NCBI RefSeq assembly: GCF_009728935.1
Contig: NZ_CP034235.1
Span: 2,952,001 to 3,016,000 of the forward strand
Direction of reading: 5' to 3'
DNA: 64,000 nucleotides
From: Paenibacillus psychroresistens
GTDB lineage: Bacteria > Bacillota > Bacilli > Paenibacillales > NBRC-103111
Shown here piece after piece: positions 19,908 to 28,434 of the stretch; within the stretch, counting starts at the first letter, position 1; each line of letters starts with the position of its first letter. The notes below the pieces were generated by a model. The model was not told where the DNA came from and searched no databases. It saw only the letters and a list, made by a program, of their open reading frames with translations. Position numbers and translations under genes: made by a program.

Positions 19908-21005
19908 ATGAGTAAAGAGCGTTCCGCTGCGGACACGATACTTTTTATTTCTACGATTTTGTTATTGGTTATTGGCGTAATGATGGTTTACAGTGCTAGT
20001 GCAGTTCTTGCTTTTCATGATTATGGCGATTCCTTCTATTATTTAAAGCGACAATTGATTTTCGCGATATTAGGTGTTGTCGCAATGGTAATTACAATGA
20101 ATGTAGATTATCGCATATGGCGAAAAGCTGCTAAGCCAGGGCTTATCCTTGGGTTTATTCTCTTGATTATTGTGCTTATTCCAGGGATAGGTGTTGTGCG
20201 GGGAGGCGCTAGAAGCTGGTTGGGCATAAGCTCGTTTGGTATCCAGCCTTCAGAATTTATTAAGATTGTAATTATTATTTATCTTGCGAAAATGCTCTCA
20301 GAGGAATCCTCGGAGATAACGCGCTTCACCAAAGGTTTGCTGCCGCCTCTCCTGATCGTTGGATTGGCCTTTGGGATGATCATGCTTCAGCCTGATTTAG
20401 GCACGGGAGCGGTGCTGGTAGGGGCCTCCATGCTGATGATATACATAGCTGGCGCTAGAATTCTTCACTTGAATCTGCTTGGACTTACAGGTGTTGTTGG
20501 CTTAGTGGGATTAATCCTTGCTGCTCCTTACCGTTTGAAGCGAATAACCGGCTTTTTGTTTCCGTGGGATGACCCTTTAGGTGCAGGCTATCAGATTATC
20601 CAATCGCTATATGCTATCGGGCCAGGCGGCTTAGTTGGACTTGGCTTAGGGATGAGCCGACAAAAATACAGCTACCTGCCTGAACCGCAAACGGATTTTA
20701 TATTCTCGATATTGGCAGAAGAGCTTGGTTTTATAGGCGGCATTCTTGTCCTGTTCTTATTCATGCTCTTGCTTTGGCGGGGCATTCGGATCGCAATTCT
20801 GGCTCCTGATAAGTTTGGCAGTCTCTTGGCAACTGGAATTGTCGGAATGATTGCTGTACAGGTAATTATTAATATTGGAGTGGTAATAGGGATGTTCCCT
20901 GTAACCGGGATAACTCTCCCATTGATAAGCGCTGGCGGTTCCTCTTTAACCCTAATGCTGACTGCTTTAGGTGTATTGTTAAACATATCACGTTATGCGA
21001 GGTGA
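19908..21005 (+). CDS. spoVE: SEDS family lipid II polymerase, SpoVE/FtsW type
   Basis: A membrane glycosyltransferase that polymerises lipid II with a partner class B PBP. The 365-residue protein has about ten membrane segments and SEDS signatures: GGARSWLGI, QPSEFIKI, LQPDLGTGAV, SYLPEPQTDFIFSILAEELG and GMFPVTGITLPLISAGGSS. In B. subtilis the gene at this place, between murD and murG, is spoVE, the partner of SpoVD; with spoVD nearby I follow that, but a divisome FtsW role cannot be excluded from sequence alone. Confidence 0.85.
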   Translation: MSKERSAADTILFISTILLLVIGVMMVYSASAVLAFHDYGDSFYYLKRQLIFAILGVVAMVITMNVDYRIWRKAAKPGLILGFILLIIVLIPGIGVVRGGARSWLGISSFGIQPSEFIKIVIIIYLAKMLSEESSEITRFTKGLLPPLLIVGLAFGMIMLQPDLGTGAVLVGASMLMIYIAGARILHLNLLGLTGVVGLVGLILAAPYRLKRITGFLFPWDDPLGAGYQIIQSLYAIGPGGLVGLGLGMSRQKYSYLPEPQTDFIFSILAEELGFIGGILVLFLFMLLLWRGIRIAILAPDKFGSLLATGIVGMIAVQVIINIGVVIGMFPVTGITLPLISAGGSSLTLMLTALGVLLNISRYAR

Positions 21006-21012
21006 AAATAGA

Positions 21013-22128
21013 ATGCGAATTGTGCTAAGCGGAGGCGGAACAGGAGGACATGTTTATCCTGCGCTTGCAATAGCTGAACAATGCTTAAAAGAGCATCCAA
21101 AAGCAGAATTTCTCTATATCGGCACCCAATCAGGCTTGGAAAAAACGATTGTTGCCAAGTCCGGGCTGCCGATTCGGTTTGAATCAATTGAGATTACGGG
21201 ATTTCGGCGCAAGCTTTCCATGGAGAATCTGAAAACAGTCATGCGTTTTTTGGCGGGTGTACGGCGTTCTAAACAGCTGATAAAACAATTTAAACCCGAT
21301 GTAGTGATTGGCACGGGTGGTTATGTTTGTGGTCCAGTCGTTTATGCAGCAGCAAAACTAAATATTCCCACGATGGTTCATGAGCAAAATGTACTTCCGG
21401 GTTTAACCAATCGCTTTTTGAGTCGGTATGCAACTTGTATCGCTGTTAGCTTTAAAGGCTCTGAATCCAAATTCCCTAAAGCTAAGCGAGTTGTTTTTAC
21501 GGGAAATCCACGTGCCACCACAGTTGCCCAGGCAGATGCAAGTAAAGGACGAGCCACTTTAGGCTTATTGCCAAATGCTCCACTTGTAATTATTGTGGGG
21601 GGCAGCAGAGGCGCAAAAGCTATAAACAATGTGATGGTTGATATTGTGCCTTTGCTGCCGCGGCTGCCTAATGCCCATTTTGTTTGTATAACAGGGGAAG
21701 CGCAATTCGAAGCCACCCTAAAGCGAATTCAGACTGAGTCTAATGGGCAGCTAGACCACTATCATGTTGTTCCTTACATTCACAATATGCCTGAGGTATT
21801 AGCGGCTGCGTCGTTAATTGTTAATCGAGCCGGAGCTTCTTTTTTAGCAGAAATAACGGCTTTAGGCATACCCTCTATTTTAATTCCATCTCCTTATGTA
21901 ACGAACAATCATCAAGAAGTCAACGCAAGATGGTTGGAGCGCGAGAAAGCTGCAGAAGTCGTGCTGGAAAAAGATTTGACAGCCGATAGCTTGTTTGACT
22001 TGATTGAGAAAATTGTGCAAGACCCTATTCGCAGTGACTACATGTCCAAGCAATCCAAACGAATGGGCAACCCAAAGGCGGCGCAGCTTTTTGTGCAAGA
22101 GATGAAAAACCTGCTGCGCAAATTATAG
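21013..22128 (+). CDS. murG: UDP-GlcNAc:lipid I N-acetylglucosaminyltransferase
   Basis: Peripheral membrane GT-B enzyme converting lipid I to lipid II. The 371-residue product starts MRIVLSGGGTGGHVYPALA with the GGTGGH donor-site motif, and has GGSRGAKAIN and a nucleotide-sugar block (NRAGASFLAEITALGIPSI, then PSPYVTNNHQEVNA). The ATG at 21013 lies 8 nt after AGGTGA formed at the spoVE end. An in-frame ATG at 20995 would overlap spoVE and is less likely. Confidence 0.96.
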   Translation: MRIVLSGGGTGGHVYPALAIAEQCLKEHPKAEFLYIGTQSGLEKTIVAKSGLPIRFESIEITGFRRKLSMENLKTVMRFLAGVRRSKQLIKQFKPDVVIGTGGYVCGPVVYAAAKLNIPTMVHEQNVLPGLTNRFLSRYATCIAVSFKGSESKFPKAKRVVFTGNPRATTVAQADASKGRATLGLLPNAPLVIIVGGSRGAKAINNVMVDIVPLLPRLPNAHFVCITGEAQFEATLKRIQTESNGQLDHYHVVPYIHNMPEVLAAASLIVNRAGASFLAEITALGIPSILIPSPYVTNNHQEVNARWLEREKAAEVVLEKDLTADSLFDLIEKIVQDPIRSDYMSKQSKRMGNPKAAQLFVQEMKNLLRKL

Positions 22129-22143
22129 GCATTTGTCACACTA

Positions 22144-22173
22144 TTGACGATTACACATAAAATACTTTATAAC
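22144..22173 (+). promoter_or_regulatory. Candidate SigA promoter upstream of murB
   Basis: TTGACG (22144-22149) and TATAAC (22168-22173) are 18 bp apart within the 147-bp gap after murG. It could give murB-murA-divIB an extra internal promoter. Confidence 0.5.
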
Positions 22174-22194
22174 CGAGGCAGACAACGAATAAGC

Positions 22195-22238
22195 CTGACA
22201 TTAAACTCGCGAAAATGGCCGATTTGCGATAATGTCAG
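22195..22238 (+). promoter_or_regulatory. Hairpin in the murB leader
   Basis: CTGACATTA (22195-22203) and TAATGTCAG (22230-22238) are perfect 9-bp arms, with a nested TCGC/GCGA pair (22207-22210/22226-22229). It lies between the candidate promoter and the murB ribosome-binding site. No T-run follows. Confidence 0.5.
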
Positions 22239-22275
22239 CTTGGATCCGAAGATGTTTGTGAAGGAGGTTTAACCG

Positions 22276-23181
22276 ATGCTGCAATTCATATCTGACTTGG
22301 AAACCGCTCATGTCGGCGAAATCCGTCTTAACGAGCCTTTAGCTTCTTACACGACTTGGAAAATTGGTGGGCCTGCTGATGTTTTTATCATTCCTGCAAC
22401 CAAGGAGAAGCTGGTTACTTGTATCCAACTGTTAAATCGCTATAACATACCTTGGCTCGTTATTGGCCGGGGCTCTAATTTATTAGTTGGGGATCAAGGC
22501 TTTCGCGGGGTTGTATTGAAAATCAATGAGTCTTTAGAGCATATTCGTTTTGAAGGATCACTCGTTTATGCCGGGGCTGCATGCTCATTAGTCAAGCTGT
22601 CGAGATTGGCTGCGAAAGAAGGATTAACCGGCTTGGAATTTGCTGGAGGGATTCCTGGCAGTGTGGGTGGTGCAGTTTATATGAATGCAGGGTCACACGG
22701 ATCGGATGTTTCGCATATTCTTAAGCAAGCAGAGGTACTACTCCAATCTGGAGAGTTAATCATCATGCAAAAAGAAGATTTACAATATGCTTATCGCCAC
22801 TCTCTCCTTCATCAAGTCCCAGGTATTGTTACCGAAGCGGTATTTGAATTAGTGGAAGGCGATCGTAAAGAAATAGCGGGGGCCATGGCAGCCTATCGCG
22901 ACCGTCGGGTTAGAACACAGCCGTTGCAGCAGCATAGTGCGGGGAGTGTGTTTCGCAATCCGGCTCAAGATCATGCAGCTAGGTTAATTGAAGCTGCTGG
23001 CCTTAAAGGACTTCGTATTGGCGGAGCAGAAGTGTCAGAAAAGCATGCTAATTTTATTGTCAACATTGGGCAAGCAACTGCACAGGATGTACTTACATTA
23101 ATTGACCTAATCCAGACTACAATCAAGCAGCAATACGGTATAGAGTTGGTACCCGAGGTGCTTGTTGTTGGTACTTGTTGA
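22276..23181 (+). CDS. murB: UDP-N-acetylenolpyruvoylglucosamine reductase
   Basis: FAD/NADPH enzyme reducing the MurA product to UDP-MurNAc. The 301-residue protein has YTTWKIGGPAD, VIGRGSNLLV, GIPGSVGGAVYMNAGSHG, YRHS, the catalytic serine in SAGSVFRNP and the C-terminal glutamate in PEVLVVG. The sequence lacks the extra loop of E. coli type I enzymes, so it is the type II form. AAGGAGG precedes the ATG. The next enzyme upstream in the pathway, MurA, is encoded directly after it. Confidence 0.95.
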   Translation: MLQFISDLETAHVGEIRLNEPLASYTTWKIGGPADVFIIPATKEKLVTCIQLLNRYNIPWLVIGRGSNLLVGDQGFRGVVLKINESLEHIRFEGSLVYAGAACSLVKLSRLAAKEGLTGLEFAGGIPGSVGGAVYMNAGSHGSDVSHILKQAEVLLQSGELIIMQKEDLQYAYRHSLLHQVPGIVTEAVFELVEGDRKEIAGAMAAYRDRRVRTQPLQQHSAGSVFRNPAQDHAARLIEAAGLKGLRIGGAEVSEKHANFIVNIGQATAQDVLTLIDLIQTTIKQQYGIELVPEVLVVGTC

Positions 23182-23241
23182 AACTGTTCTAGTCATCAGG
23201 CCTGAAGAAGCTTGCCCAGCAAATGCCTGGGAGGTGTAGTA

Positions 23242-24567
23242 TTGGATAAATTGGTTATCGAAGGTGGGAGACCTCTCTCGGGAACCATTCGAATACACGG
23301 CGCGAAGAATGCAGCACTGCCTATTCTTGCTGCTAGCATAATGGCAGGTGGGAAACATACAATCGAGAATGTACCTGATTTGCTCGATATTAGGGTAATG
23401 CTGAATATCCTACGAGCCCTTGGTTGTCGGGCTGAGCATAAAGGGGAAACCGTGTTTTTGGATATGTCAACGTTAGATAGTAGCCACATACCCGAGGCTT
23501 TGATGAAGCAAATGCGTTCCTCGATATTTTTAATGGGTCCACTTTTGGCTCGTTTCGGTGAAGTGCAGGTTTACCAGCCTGGCGGCTGTGCGATTGGTGA
23601 GCGGAAAATTAATCTGCATTTAGATGGCTTGCAGCAATTGGGAGCCGAAATTAGAGAGTATGGCAATACCATTGTTTGCAAAGCAACACGCTTAATCGGT
23701 GCAGAGATAATGCTTGATTTTCCAAGTGTGGGAGCTACCGAGAATATAATGATGGCTGCAGCGATGGCGGAAGGTATTACAACCATTCATAATGCAGCAC
23801 GTGAGCCGGAAATTCAGGATCTACAAAACTTTCTAAATCGCATGGGTGCCAATATTATTGGGGCGGGTACAAGTACAATTACCATTGAAGGTGTTAAAAA
23901 GCTAATTCCTTGCGCTTATCGCATTATCCCAGACAGAATAGTAGCCGGAACGTTTATGGTAGCTGCTGCAGTTACTAGAGGCAATGTTACATTGGAGCAT
24001 GTTTGTCCTGCACACTTAACCTCAGTCATACATGTGCTTCGGCGAGCAGGTGTCCAAATTCATATTGATGATGATATAATCAACATAAATTGTCGCTCAA
24101 GGCCGAAAAGATTAGAACGGATCGTTACTTCACCTTATCCGGCTTTTCCAACAGATTTACAATCCCAAATCATGGTATTGCTTACCCTTGCAGAGGGGTT
24201 AAGTGTCATAAAAGAAACGATATTCGAAGGGCGTTATAAACATGTGGATGAATTAACTCGTATGGGAGCCGATATTCGAGTGGATATGAATTCAGCCTTC
24301 ATCCGAGGTGTTCCAAGGCTTTACGGGGCAACTGTAGAAGCAACGGATCTGCGAGCAGGCGCAGCACTGGTCATTGCCGGGCTGGCTGCGCATGGCACAA
24401 CCATCGTAGAGCAAATTCATCATATTGATAGAGGCTATGATAGAATTGAGTTCATGTTAAGCCGTTTAGGTGCTTCAATCAGTAGGCAGGCAGTTCCCAT
24501 GCGCAAAAAGCTAACTCTAGAAAACGCTCTACCGCCTATTATTAAGCAGACCTTAATAGAATACTAG
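23242..24567 (+). CDS. murA: UDP-N-acetylglucosamine 1-carboxyvinyltransferase
   Basis: First committed step of peptidoglycan synthesis: transfer of enolpyruvate from PEP to UDP-GlcNAc. The 441-residue protein has GAKNAALPILAAS, the active-site loop QPGGCAIGERKINLHL with the catalytic (fosfomycin-target) cysteine, and RYKHVDELTRMGADI. The likely start is TTG at 23242, 6 nt after GGGAGGTG, giving LDKLVIEGGRPL; an in-frame TTG at 23212 lacks a site. B. subtilis has its murA copies elsewhere. Confidence 0.93.
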   Translation: MDKLVIEGGRPLSGTIRIHGAKNAALPILAASIMAGGKHTIENVPDLLDIRVMLNILRALGCRAEHKGETVFLDMSTLDSSHIPEALMKQMRSSIFLMGPLLARFGEVQVYQPGGCAIGERKINLHLDGLQQLGAEIREYGNTIVCKATRLIGAEIMLDFPSVGATENIMMAAAMAEGITTIHNAAREPEIQDLQNFLNRMGANIIGAGTSTITIEGVKKLIPCAYRIIPDRIVAGTFMVAAAVTRGNVTLEHVCPAHLTSVIHVLRRAGVQIHIDDDIININCRSRPKRLERIVTSPYPAFPTDLQSQIMVLLTLAEGLSVIKETIFEGRYKHVDELTRMGADIRVDMNSAFIRGVPRLYGATVEATDLRAGAALVIAGLAAHGTTIVEQIHHIDRGYDRIEFMLSRLGASISRQAVPMRKKLTLENALPPIIKQTLIEY

Positions 24568-24597
24568 GATTTATCTGTTGTGCGAGTATGGATTACT

Positions 24598-24655
24598 TGT
24601 CTTTGAAATCGTATGCCATCATGAGGAACGTTATGGGTATGCCATTTCAAAGGCG
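24598..24655 (+). promoter_or_regulatory. Hairpin in the divIB leader
   Basis: CTTTGAAAT (24601-24609) and ATTTCAAAG (24644-24652) form a perfect 9-bp stem that extends three more pairs outward through G-U pairs. It fills much of the 132-bp gap between murA and divIB. No T-run follows. Confidence 0.42.
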
Positions 24656-24699
24656 AGTTATTATTTAAGACCCTTGTTATAGATTAGGATGGTGTTAAG

Positions 24700-25488
24700 G
24701 TGGAAACCGTACAAAGCCAAATTCCAGCATTAAAAAAAGACAAGCCAAGGAAACGTAATGGCCGAAGAATCATTTTAATATTATCGGGGCTTTTTATAGT
24801 GCTGCTTGTTATCTTGTTTTTCCAGTCATCCATAAGTAAGGTTGCCCAAATACATATTACAGGCTTCGAACTCATTTCAGAAACTGCCATTGGACAAGCT
24901 TCAGGTATCTCAATTGGAGATTCCTATTTTTACACAAGCTCAGCTAAAATCGCACAAAGAGTGAAAACGTTAAAAACAATCGATACCGTTAAAATTACCA
25001 AAAAGTTTCCCGGCTACATTCATATCGAAGTGAAAGAATTTCAGCGTGTTGCTTTCCAGTTGAATAGTGATGGGGATATGGAAGCCATTTTGGCAGATGG
25101 AAGCACAGTTAGTTTAAAAGGAAGGTCACCGACAATAGATCGGCCAATTATGTCAGGCTGGAAGGATATTGATCCTTGGAAAAACAAACTATGTGCCGTA
25201 TTAGCGCAAATTCCAGAAGCCTTGCTGTCAGACATTTCCGAAATTAAGCCTATTCCTTCTGTAGCCTACGAGGATAAAATAAAAATTTATACACGCTCAA
25301 TGTTTGAAGTCAATACAACGGTCGGTTACTTGCTGGAAAAAATTCCTTATATGAGCTCATTGATTAACGATACAAAAGAAAAACAGAATTCAACGGATGG
25401 AATTCTATCTTTACTAGATTCTGATTATGGGGATCGGTTTGAGAAAGATAAGGATCCTAATGAACTTGTGGAGTCGCCTGCTCCTTGA
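24700..25488 (+). CDS. divIB: Cell division protein DivIB/FtsQ
   Basis: A bitopic divisome protein, 262 residues. A basic cytoplasmic tail (KKDKPRKRNGRR), one membrane segment (IILILSGLFIVLLVILFF) and a POTRA domain (KVAQIHITGFELISETAIGQA to FPGYIHIEVKEFQRVAF) are in the FtsQ order, followed by the beta domain and an acidic, proline-containing tail. With FtsL and DivIC it regulates the septal synthases. The start is GTG after AGGATGG. No ylxW/ylxX/sbp genes lie between it and ftsA, unlike in B. subtilis. Confidence 0.9.
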   Translation: METVQSQIPALKKDKPRKRNGRRIILILSGLFIVLLVILFFQSSISKVAQIHITGFELISETAIGQASGISIGDSYFYTSSAKIAQRVKTLKTIDTVKITKKFPGYIHIEVKEFQRVAFQLNSDGDMEAILADGSTVSLKGRSPTIDRPIMSGWKDIDPWKNKLCAVLAQIPEALLSDISEIKPIPSVAYEDKIKIYTRSMFEVNTTVGYLLEKIPYMSSLINDTKEKQNSTDGILSLLDSDYGDRFEKDKDPNELVESPAP

Positions 25489-25621
25489 TGAAAACGGACA
25501 CATAAACCTACTATTTATGCAAAATAAAACTACTCATCCCTATTAATTAATGGTAAACTTAAGATTATGGGCTTCGTGTATCAATAGCCAAATTTTAACT
25601 TGCAAAAATATTGTTTAAAAA

Positions 25622-25648
25622 AGAGGGAATATAACAACCATGTTGAAT
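25622..25648 (+). promoter_or_regulatory. Candidate SigH promoter of ftsA-ftsZ
   Basis: AGAGGGAAT (25622-25630), 11 bp, then GTTGAAT (25642-25648) fits the SigH consensus RnAGGAwww-N11-12-RnnGAAT with one mismatch. B. subtilis ftsAZ has a known SigH promoter for the entry into sporulation, so this is expected in position. It lies 45 bp before ftsA. The remaining part of the 204-bp gap holds nothing else I can name. Confidence 0.5.
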
Positions 25649-25692
25649 AAGTACAAAAGCTATATTCAGAACGTTCTAGGAGGTGCCAGGGC

Positions 25693-26925
25693 TTGAGCAA
25701 CAATGAAGTCATTGTTAGTTTGGACATCGGTACATCTAAAGTGCGCACGATTATTGGAGAAGTATCGAACGGATCCATTAATATAATTGGGGTAGGTTCT
25801 GCCGACTCGGAAGGAATTCGTAAGGGAGCTATCGTTGATATCGATCAAACGGTTCAATCTATCCGAAATGCGGTAGAGCATGCTGAGCGCATGGTCGGAG
25901 TACAAATATCTGATGTTTATGTGGGTATTTCAGGAAGTCACATCACTTTACAAACCAGTCATGGTGTCGTAGCAGTTTCCAATGAAGATAGAGAGATCAG
26001 CGAAGAAGATATTATTCGCGTCCTACAGGCAGCCAAAGTAATTGCATTACCCCCTGAGCGTGAAATTATCGGCGTCGTTCCAAAGCAGTATCTAGTAGAT
26101 GGCCTAGAAGGAATCCAGGATCCGCGAGGAATGATTGGTGTTCGTCTTGAAGTTGAGGCAACTATAATTACAGGTGCCAAGACTGCGATACATAATCTAC
26201 GCCGTGTCGTGGATAAAGCAGGCTTAAAGGCATCTAGTTTAATTCTGATGTCACTCGCTGCTGGACAGCTTACCCTTTCCAAAGATGAGAAATCGATAGG
26301 TACTATTTTAGTAGATATTGGTGCAGGAGCTACTACCATTGCTGTTTTTGAGAATGGGGCTATTGCAGCTACTTCAACTTTACCGATTGGTGGAGAATAC
26401 ATAACCAACGATATTTCAATCGGACTTCATACTCAAATGGAACATGCTGAGAAAATGAAGCTGAAATTTGGCTGTGCGTTGGTTGATATTGCAGCACCCG
26501 AGCAAGGATTTAAAGTGCCGAGAATCGGCAGTAATGTGGATAAAGAATTCACCCAGGTGGAATTAGCAAGTATTATCGAACCAAGGGTTCAAGAAATATA
26601 TCAATTGATCCGTGCTGAGGTTTATCGCTTAGGCTACGGTGATGCTCCAGGTGGTTATGTTCTGACTGGGGGGACCGTATCTATGCCAGGAATGCTTGCG
26701 CACGCCCAAGCTGAGTTAGCTGCTTCTGTGCGCATTGCAGTTCCCGACTATATTGGCGTACGTGACCCTTCTTACACTAGCGGAGTGGGTATCATTCAAT
26801 TTGTTTCCAAATCCGTTAAAAACAGAAGCACTGGTTATGTAAAGAGCACAACCTCAAAAAAGTCAGATAAGAAAAAAACAAATTTAGTAGAAAAATTTAA
26901 AAATTGGTTAAGTGACTATATTTAG
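25693..26925 (+). CDS. ftsA: Cell division protein FtsA
   Basis: Actin-like ATPase that ties FtsZ to the membrane. The 410-residue protein starts VIVSLDIGTSKVRTIIGEV (phosphate-binding motif), contains the SHS2-type inserted domain, VDIGAGATTIAVF and GGYVLTGGTVSMPG, and ends in an amphipathic helix (VEKFKNWLSDYI) that inserts in the membrane. A basic linker rich in K, S and T precedes it. The start is TTG at 25693 after AGGAGGTG. Confidence 0.95.
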   Translation: MSNNEVIVSLDIGTSKVRTIIGEVSNGSINIIGVGSADSEGIRKGAIVDIDQTVQSIRNAVEHAERMVGVQISDVYVGISGSHITLQTSHGVVAVSNEDREISEEDIIRVLQAAKVIALPPEREIIGVVPKQYLVDGLEGIQDPRGMIGVRLEVEATIITGAKTAIHNLRRVVDKAGLKASSLILMSLAAGQLTLSKDEKSIGTILVDIGAGATTIAVFENGAIAATSTLPIGGEYITNDISIGLHTQMEHAEKMKLKFGCALVDIAAPEQGFKVPRIGSNVDKEFTQVELASIIEPRVQEIYQLIRAEVYRLGYGDAPGGYVLTGGTVSMPGMLAHAQAELAASVRIAVPDYIGVRDPSYTSGVGIIQFVSKSVKNRSTGYVKSTTSKKSDKKKTNLVEKFKNWLSDYI

Positions 26926-26955
26926 AAGCTTTCCGTGAGGAGGATAAACATTACT

Positions 26956-28170
26956 ATGTTGGAATTTGATATTGATATGGAGCAAAGCGCTAAGATAATA
27001 GTAATCGGTGTTGGCGGCGGCGGAAGCAATGCAGTCAATCGAATGATCGAGAACGGAATTCAAGGTGTTGGTTTTATTACGGTAAATACAGATGCGCAAG
27101 CATTGAACCTTGCCAAATCAGATGTAAAGCTCAAAATAGGTGAAAAGCTAACACGTGGTCTTGGTGCTGGCGCAAATCCAGAAGTAGGTAAAAAAGCAGC
27201 AGAGGAATCACGGGAAGCTATTATTCAAGCGATTAAAGGCGCTGATTTGGTATTCGTGACTGCAGGAATGGGCGGCGGTACAGGTACTGGCGCAGCTCCT
27301 GTTATTGCAGAGATTGCCAAGGAATGTGGAGCCTTAACAGTAGGTGTTGTTACGCGACCTTTTACTTTTGAAGGACGTAAACGTGCTTCACATGCAGAGC
27401 AAGGAATCGCAGCACTGAAAGAAAAAGTAGATACCTTGATTGTTATTCCTAATGATCGTTTACTTGAAATTGTCGATAAGAAGACACCGATGATCGAAGC
27501 ATTCCGTGAAGCGGATAATGTACTTCGTCAAGGCGTACAAGGGATTTCCGATTTAATTATGGTTCCTGGACTTATTAACCTAGATTTCGCGGATGTTAAG
27601 ACGATTATGTCTGAACGTGGTTCTGCTTTAATGGGAATTGGAATTGCAACCGGTGAAAACCGTGCTGCAGAAGCTGCGAAGAAAGCAATAATGAGCCCTT
27701 TATTGGAAACTTCAATCGAAGGTGCTCGTGGAGTTATCATGAACATTACAGGTGGTTCTAATTTAAGCTTGTATGAAGTGAACGAAGCGGCTGAAATTGT
27801 TATTGGTGCATCTGATCCAGAAGTAAACGTTATTTTTGGAGCGATTATCGATGAGAATATGAAGGAAGAAATTAAAGTAACTGTTATTGCTACAGGCTTT
27901 GAACATAAACCTAGCGCACCGATAGTTCGACGTCCTACATCACAGCTTCCTCAGAGTTCAAACCACAATAGCAATCAAAGCACTAACAACAATATCAATA
28001 ATAACAATAATAACAATAATAATAATAATAATAACAATGTTCAGCAGCATAATGAGCCTGCAGAGCCAAAAACGGCTAATCTTCGTCCTTTTGGTGCTCA
28101 AACTCCCAATGATCAGCTAGACATTCCTACCTTTTTACGTAATCGCGGTAAGAATAGCATGAATGATTAA
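26956..28170 (+). CDS. ftsZ: Cell division GTPase FtsZ with asparagine-rich linker
   Basis: Tubulin-like GTPase forming the Z ring. The 404-residue protein has [14 protein letters not shown], the tubulin signature [10 protein letters not shown] and NVDTDAQAL-like TVNTDAQAL. The globular part ends near residue 320. The disordered linker is dominated by N, with one run of 14 asparagines encoded by AAT/AAC codons (about 27983-28038), and is followed by the conserved tail [12 protein letters not shown] that binds FtsA, SepF and other partners. The ATG at 26956 follows GAGGAGG; the longer frame from 26935 starts inside that site. Confidence 0.96.
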   Translation: MLEFDIDMEQSAKIIVIGVGGGGSNAVNRMIENGIQGVGFITVNTDAQALNLAKSDVKLKIGEKLTRGLGAGANPEVGKKAAEESREAIIQAIKGADLVFVTAGMGGGTGTGAAPVIAEIAKECGALTVGVVTRPFTFEGRKRASHAEQGIAALKEKVDTLIVIPNDRLLEIVDKKTPMIEAFREADNVLRQGVQGISDLIMVPGLINLDFADVKTIMSERGSALMGIGIATGENRAAEAAKKAIMSPLLETSIEGARGVIMNITGGSNLSLYEVNEAAEIVIGASDPEVNVIFGAIIDENMKEEIKVTVIATGFEHKPSAPIVRRPTSQLPQSSNHNSNQSTNNNINNNNNNNNNNNNNNVQQHNEPAEPKTANLRPFGAQTPNDQLDIPTFLRNRGKNSMND

Positions 28171-28206
28171 TAGGATGGTTCTAGTAAATTGAATAATGAA
28201 CAATAA

Positions 28207-28253
28207 AAACCTCTAAATCCAGCAATCTAGTTGCTGAAATTTAGGGGTTTTTA
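28207..28253 (+). terminator. Terminator after ftsZ
   Basis: AAACCTCTAAAT/ATTTAGGGGTTT arms with a nested CAGCAA/TTGCTG pair, ending in TTTTTATTT. It closes the dcw cluster. Confidence 0.85.
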
Positions 28254-28318
28254 TTTGTCGAAAACCTCGAAATACAAGCCGTTTTATTGCTTGCGTTTCG
28301 AGGTTTTTTTTCGACAAA
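28254..28318. promoter_or_regulatory. Two inverted Spo0A boxes upstream of spoIIGA
   Basis: TTTGTCGAAAA (28254-28264, plus strand) and TTTGTCGAA on the minus strand (28318-28310) both match the 0A-box consensus TTTGTCRAA. The spoIIG operon of B. subtilis is a classic Spo0A~P target. A TATACT at 28370-28375 could be the -10, with TTAGAC (28342-28347) 22 bp upstream as a -35-like element; long spacing is known for the B. subtilis spoIIG promoter. The boxes lie farther upstream than in B. subtilis. Confidence 0.6.
28261..28311 (+). terminator. Second terminator-like hairpin before spoIIGA
   Basis: AAAACCTCGAAA (28261-28272) pairs with TTTCGAGGTTTT (28296-28307), enclosing CAAGC/GCTTG, and is followed by further Ts. 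Its outer flanks are the two Spo0A-like boxes, so the site may double as a binding region. Confidence 0.7.
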
Positions 28319-28434
28319 AAAACCAAAAAGCTCAGGCGGTTTTAGACAGACTTCGTAAAGCTAAACCAGTATACTAAGCTCATTCATCGCGAAAGGCGTG
28401 TCTATGCAATGGAATATTTTTGGAGGCTTCAACG

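Noticed and set aside
25959-26408. 149-codon minus-strand frame inside ftsA
   Set aside because: Antisense shadow of the FtsA coding pattern; composition shows no protein signature.
27983-28038. Poly-N run as evidence of a frameshift or sequencing error in ftsZ
   Set aside because: The frame continues into the conserved C-terminal tail [11 protein letters not shown], so the run is genuine coding sequence.
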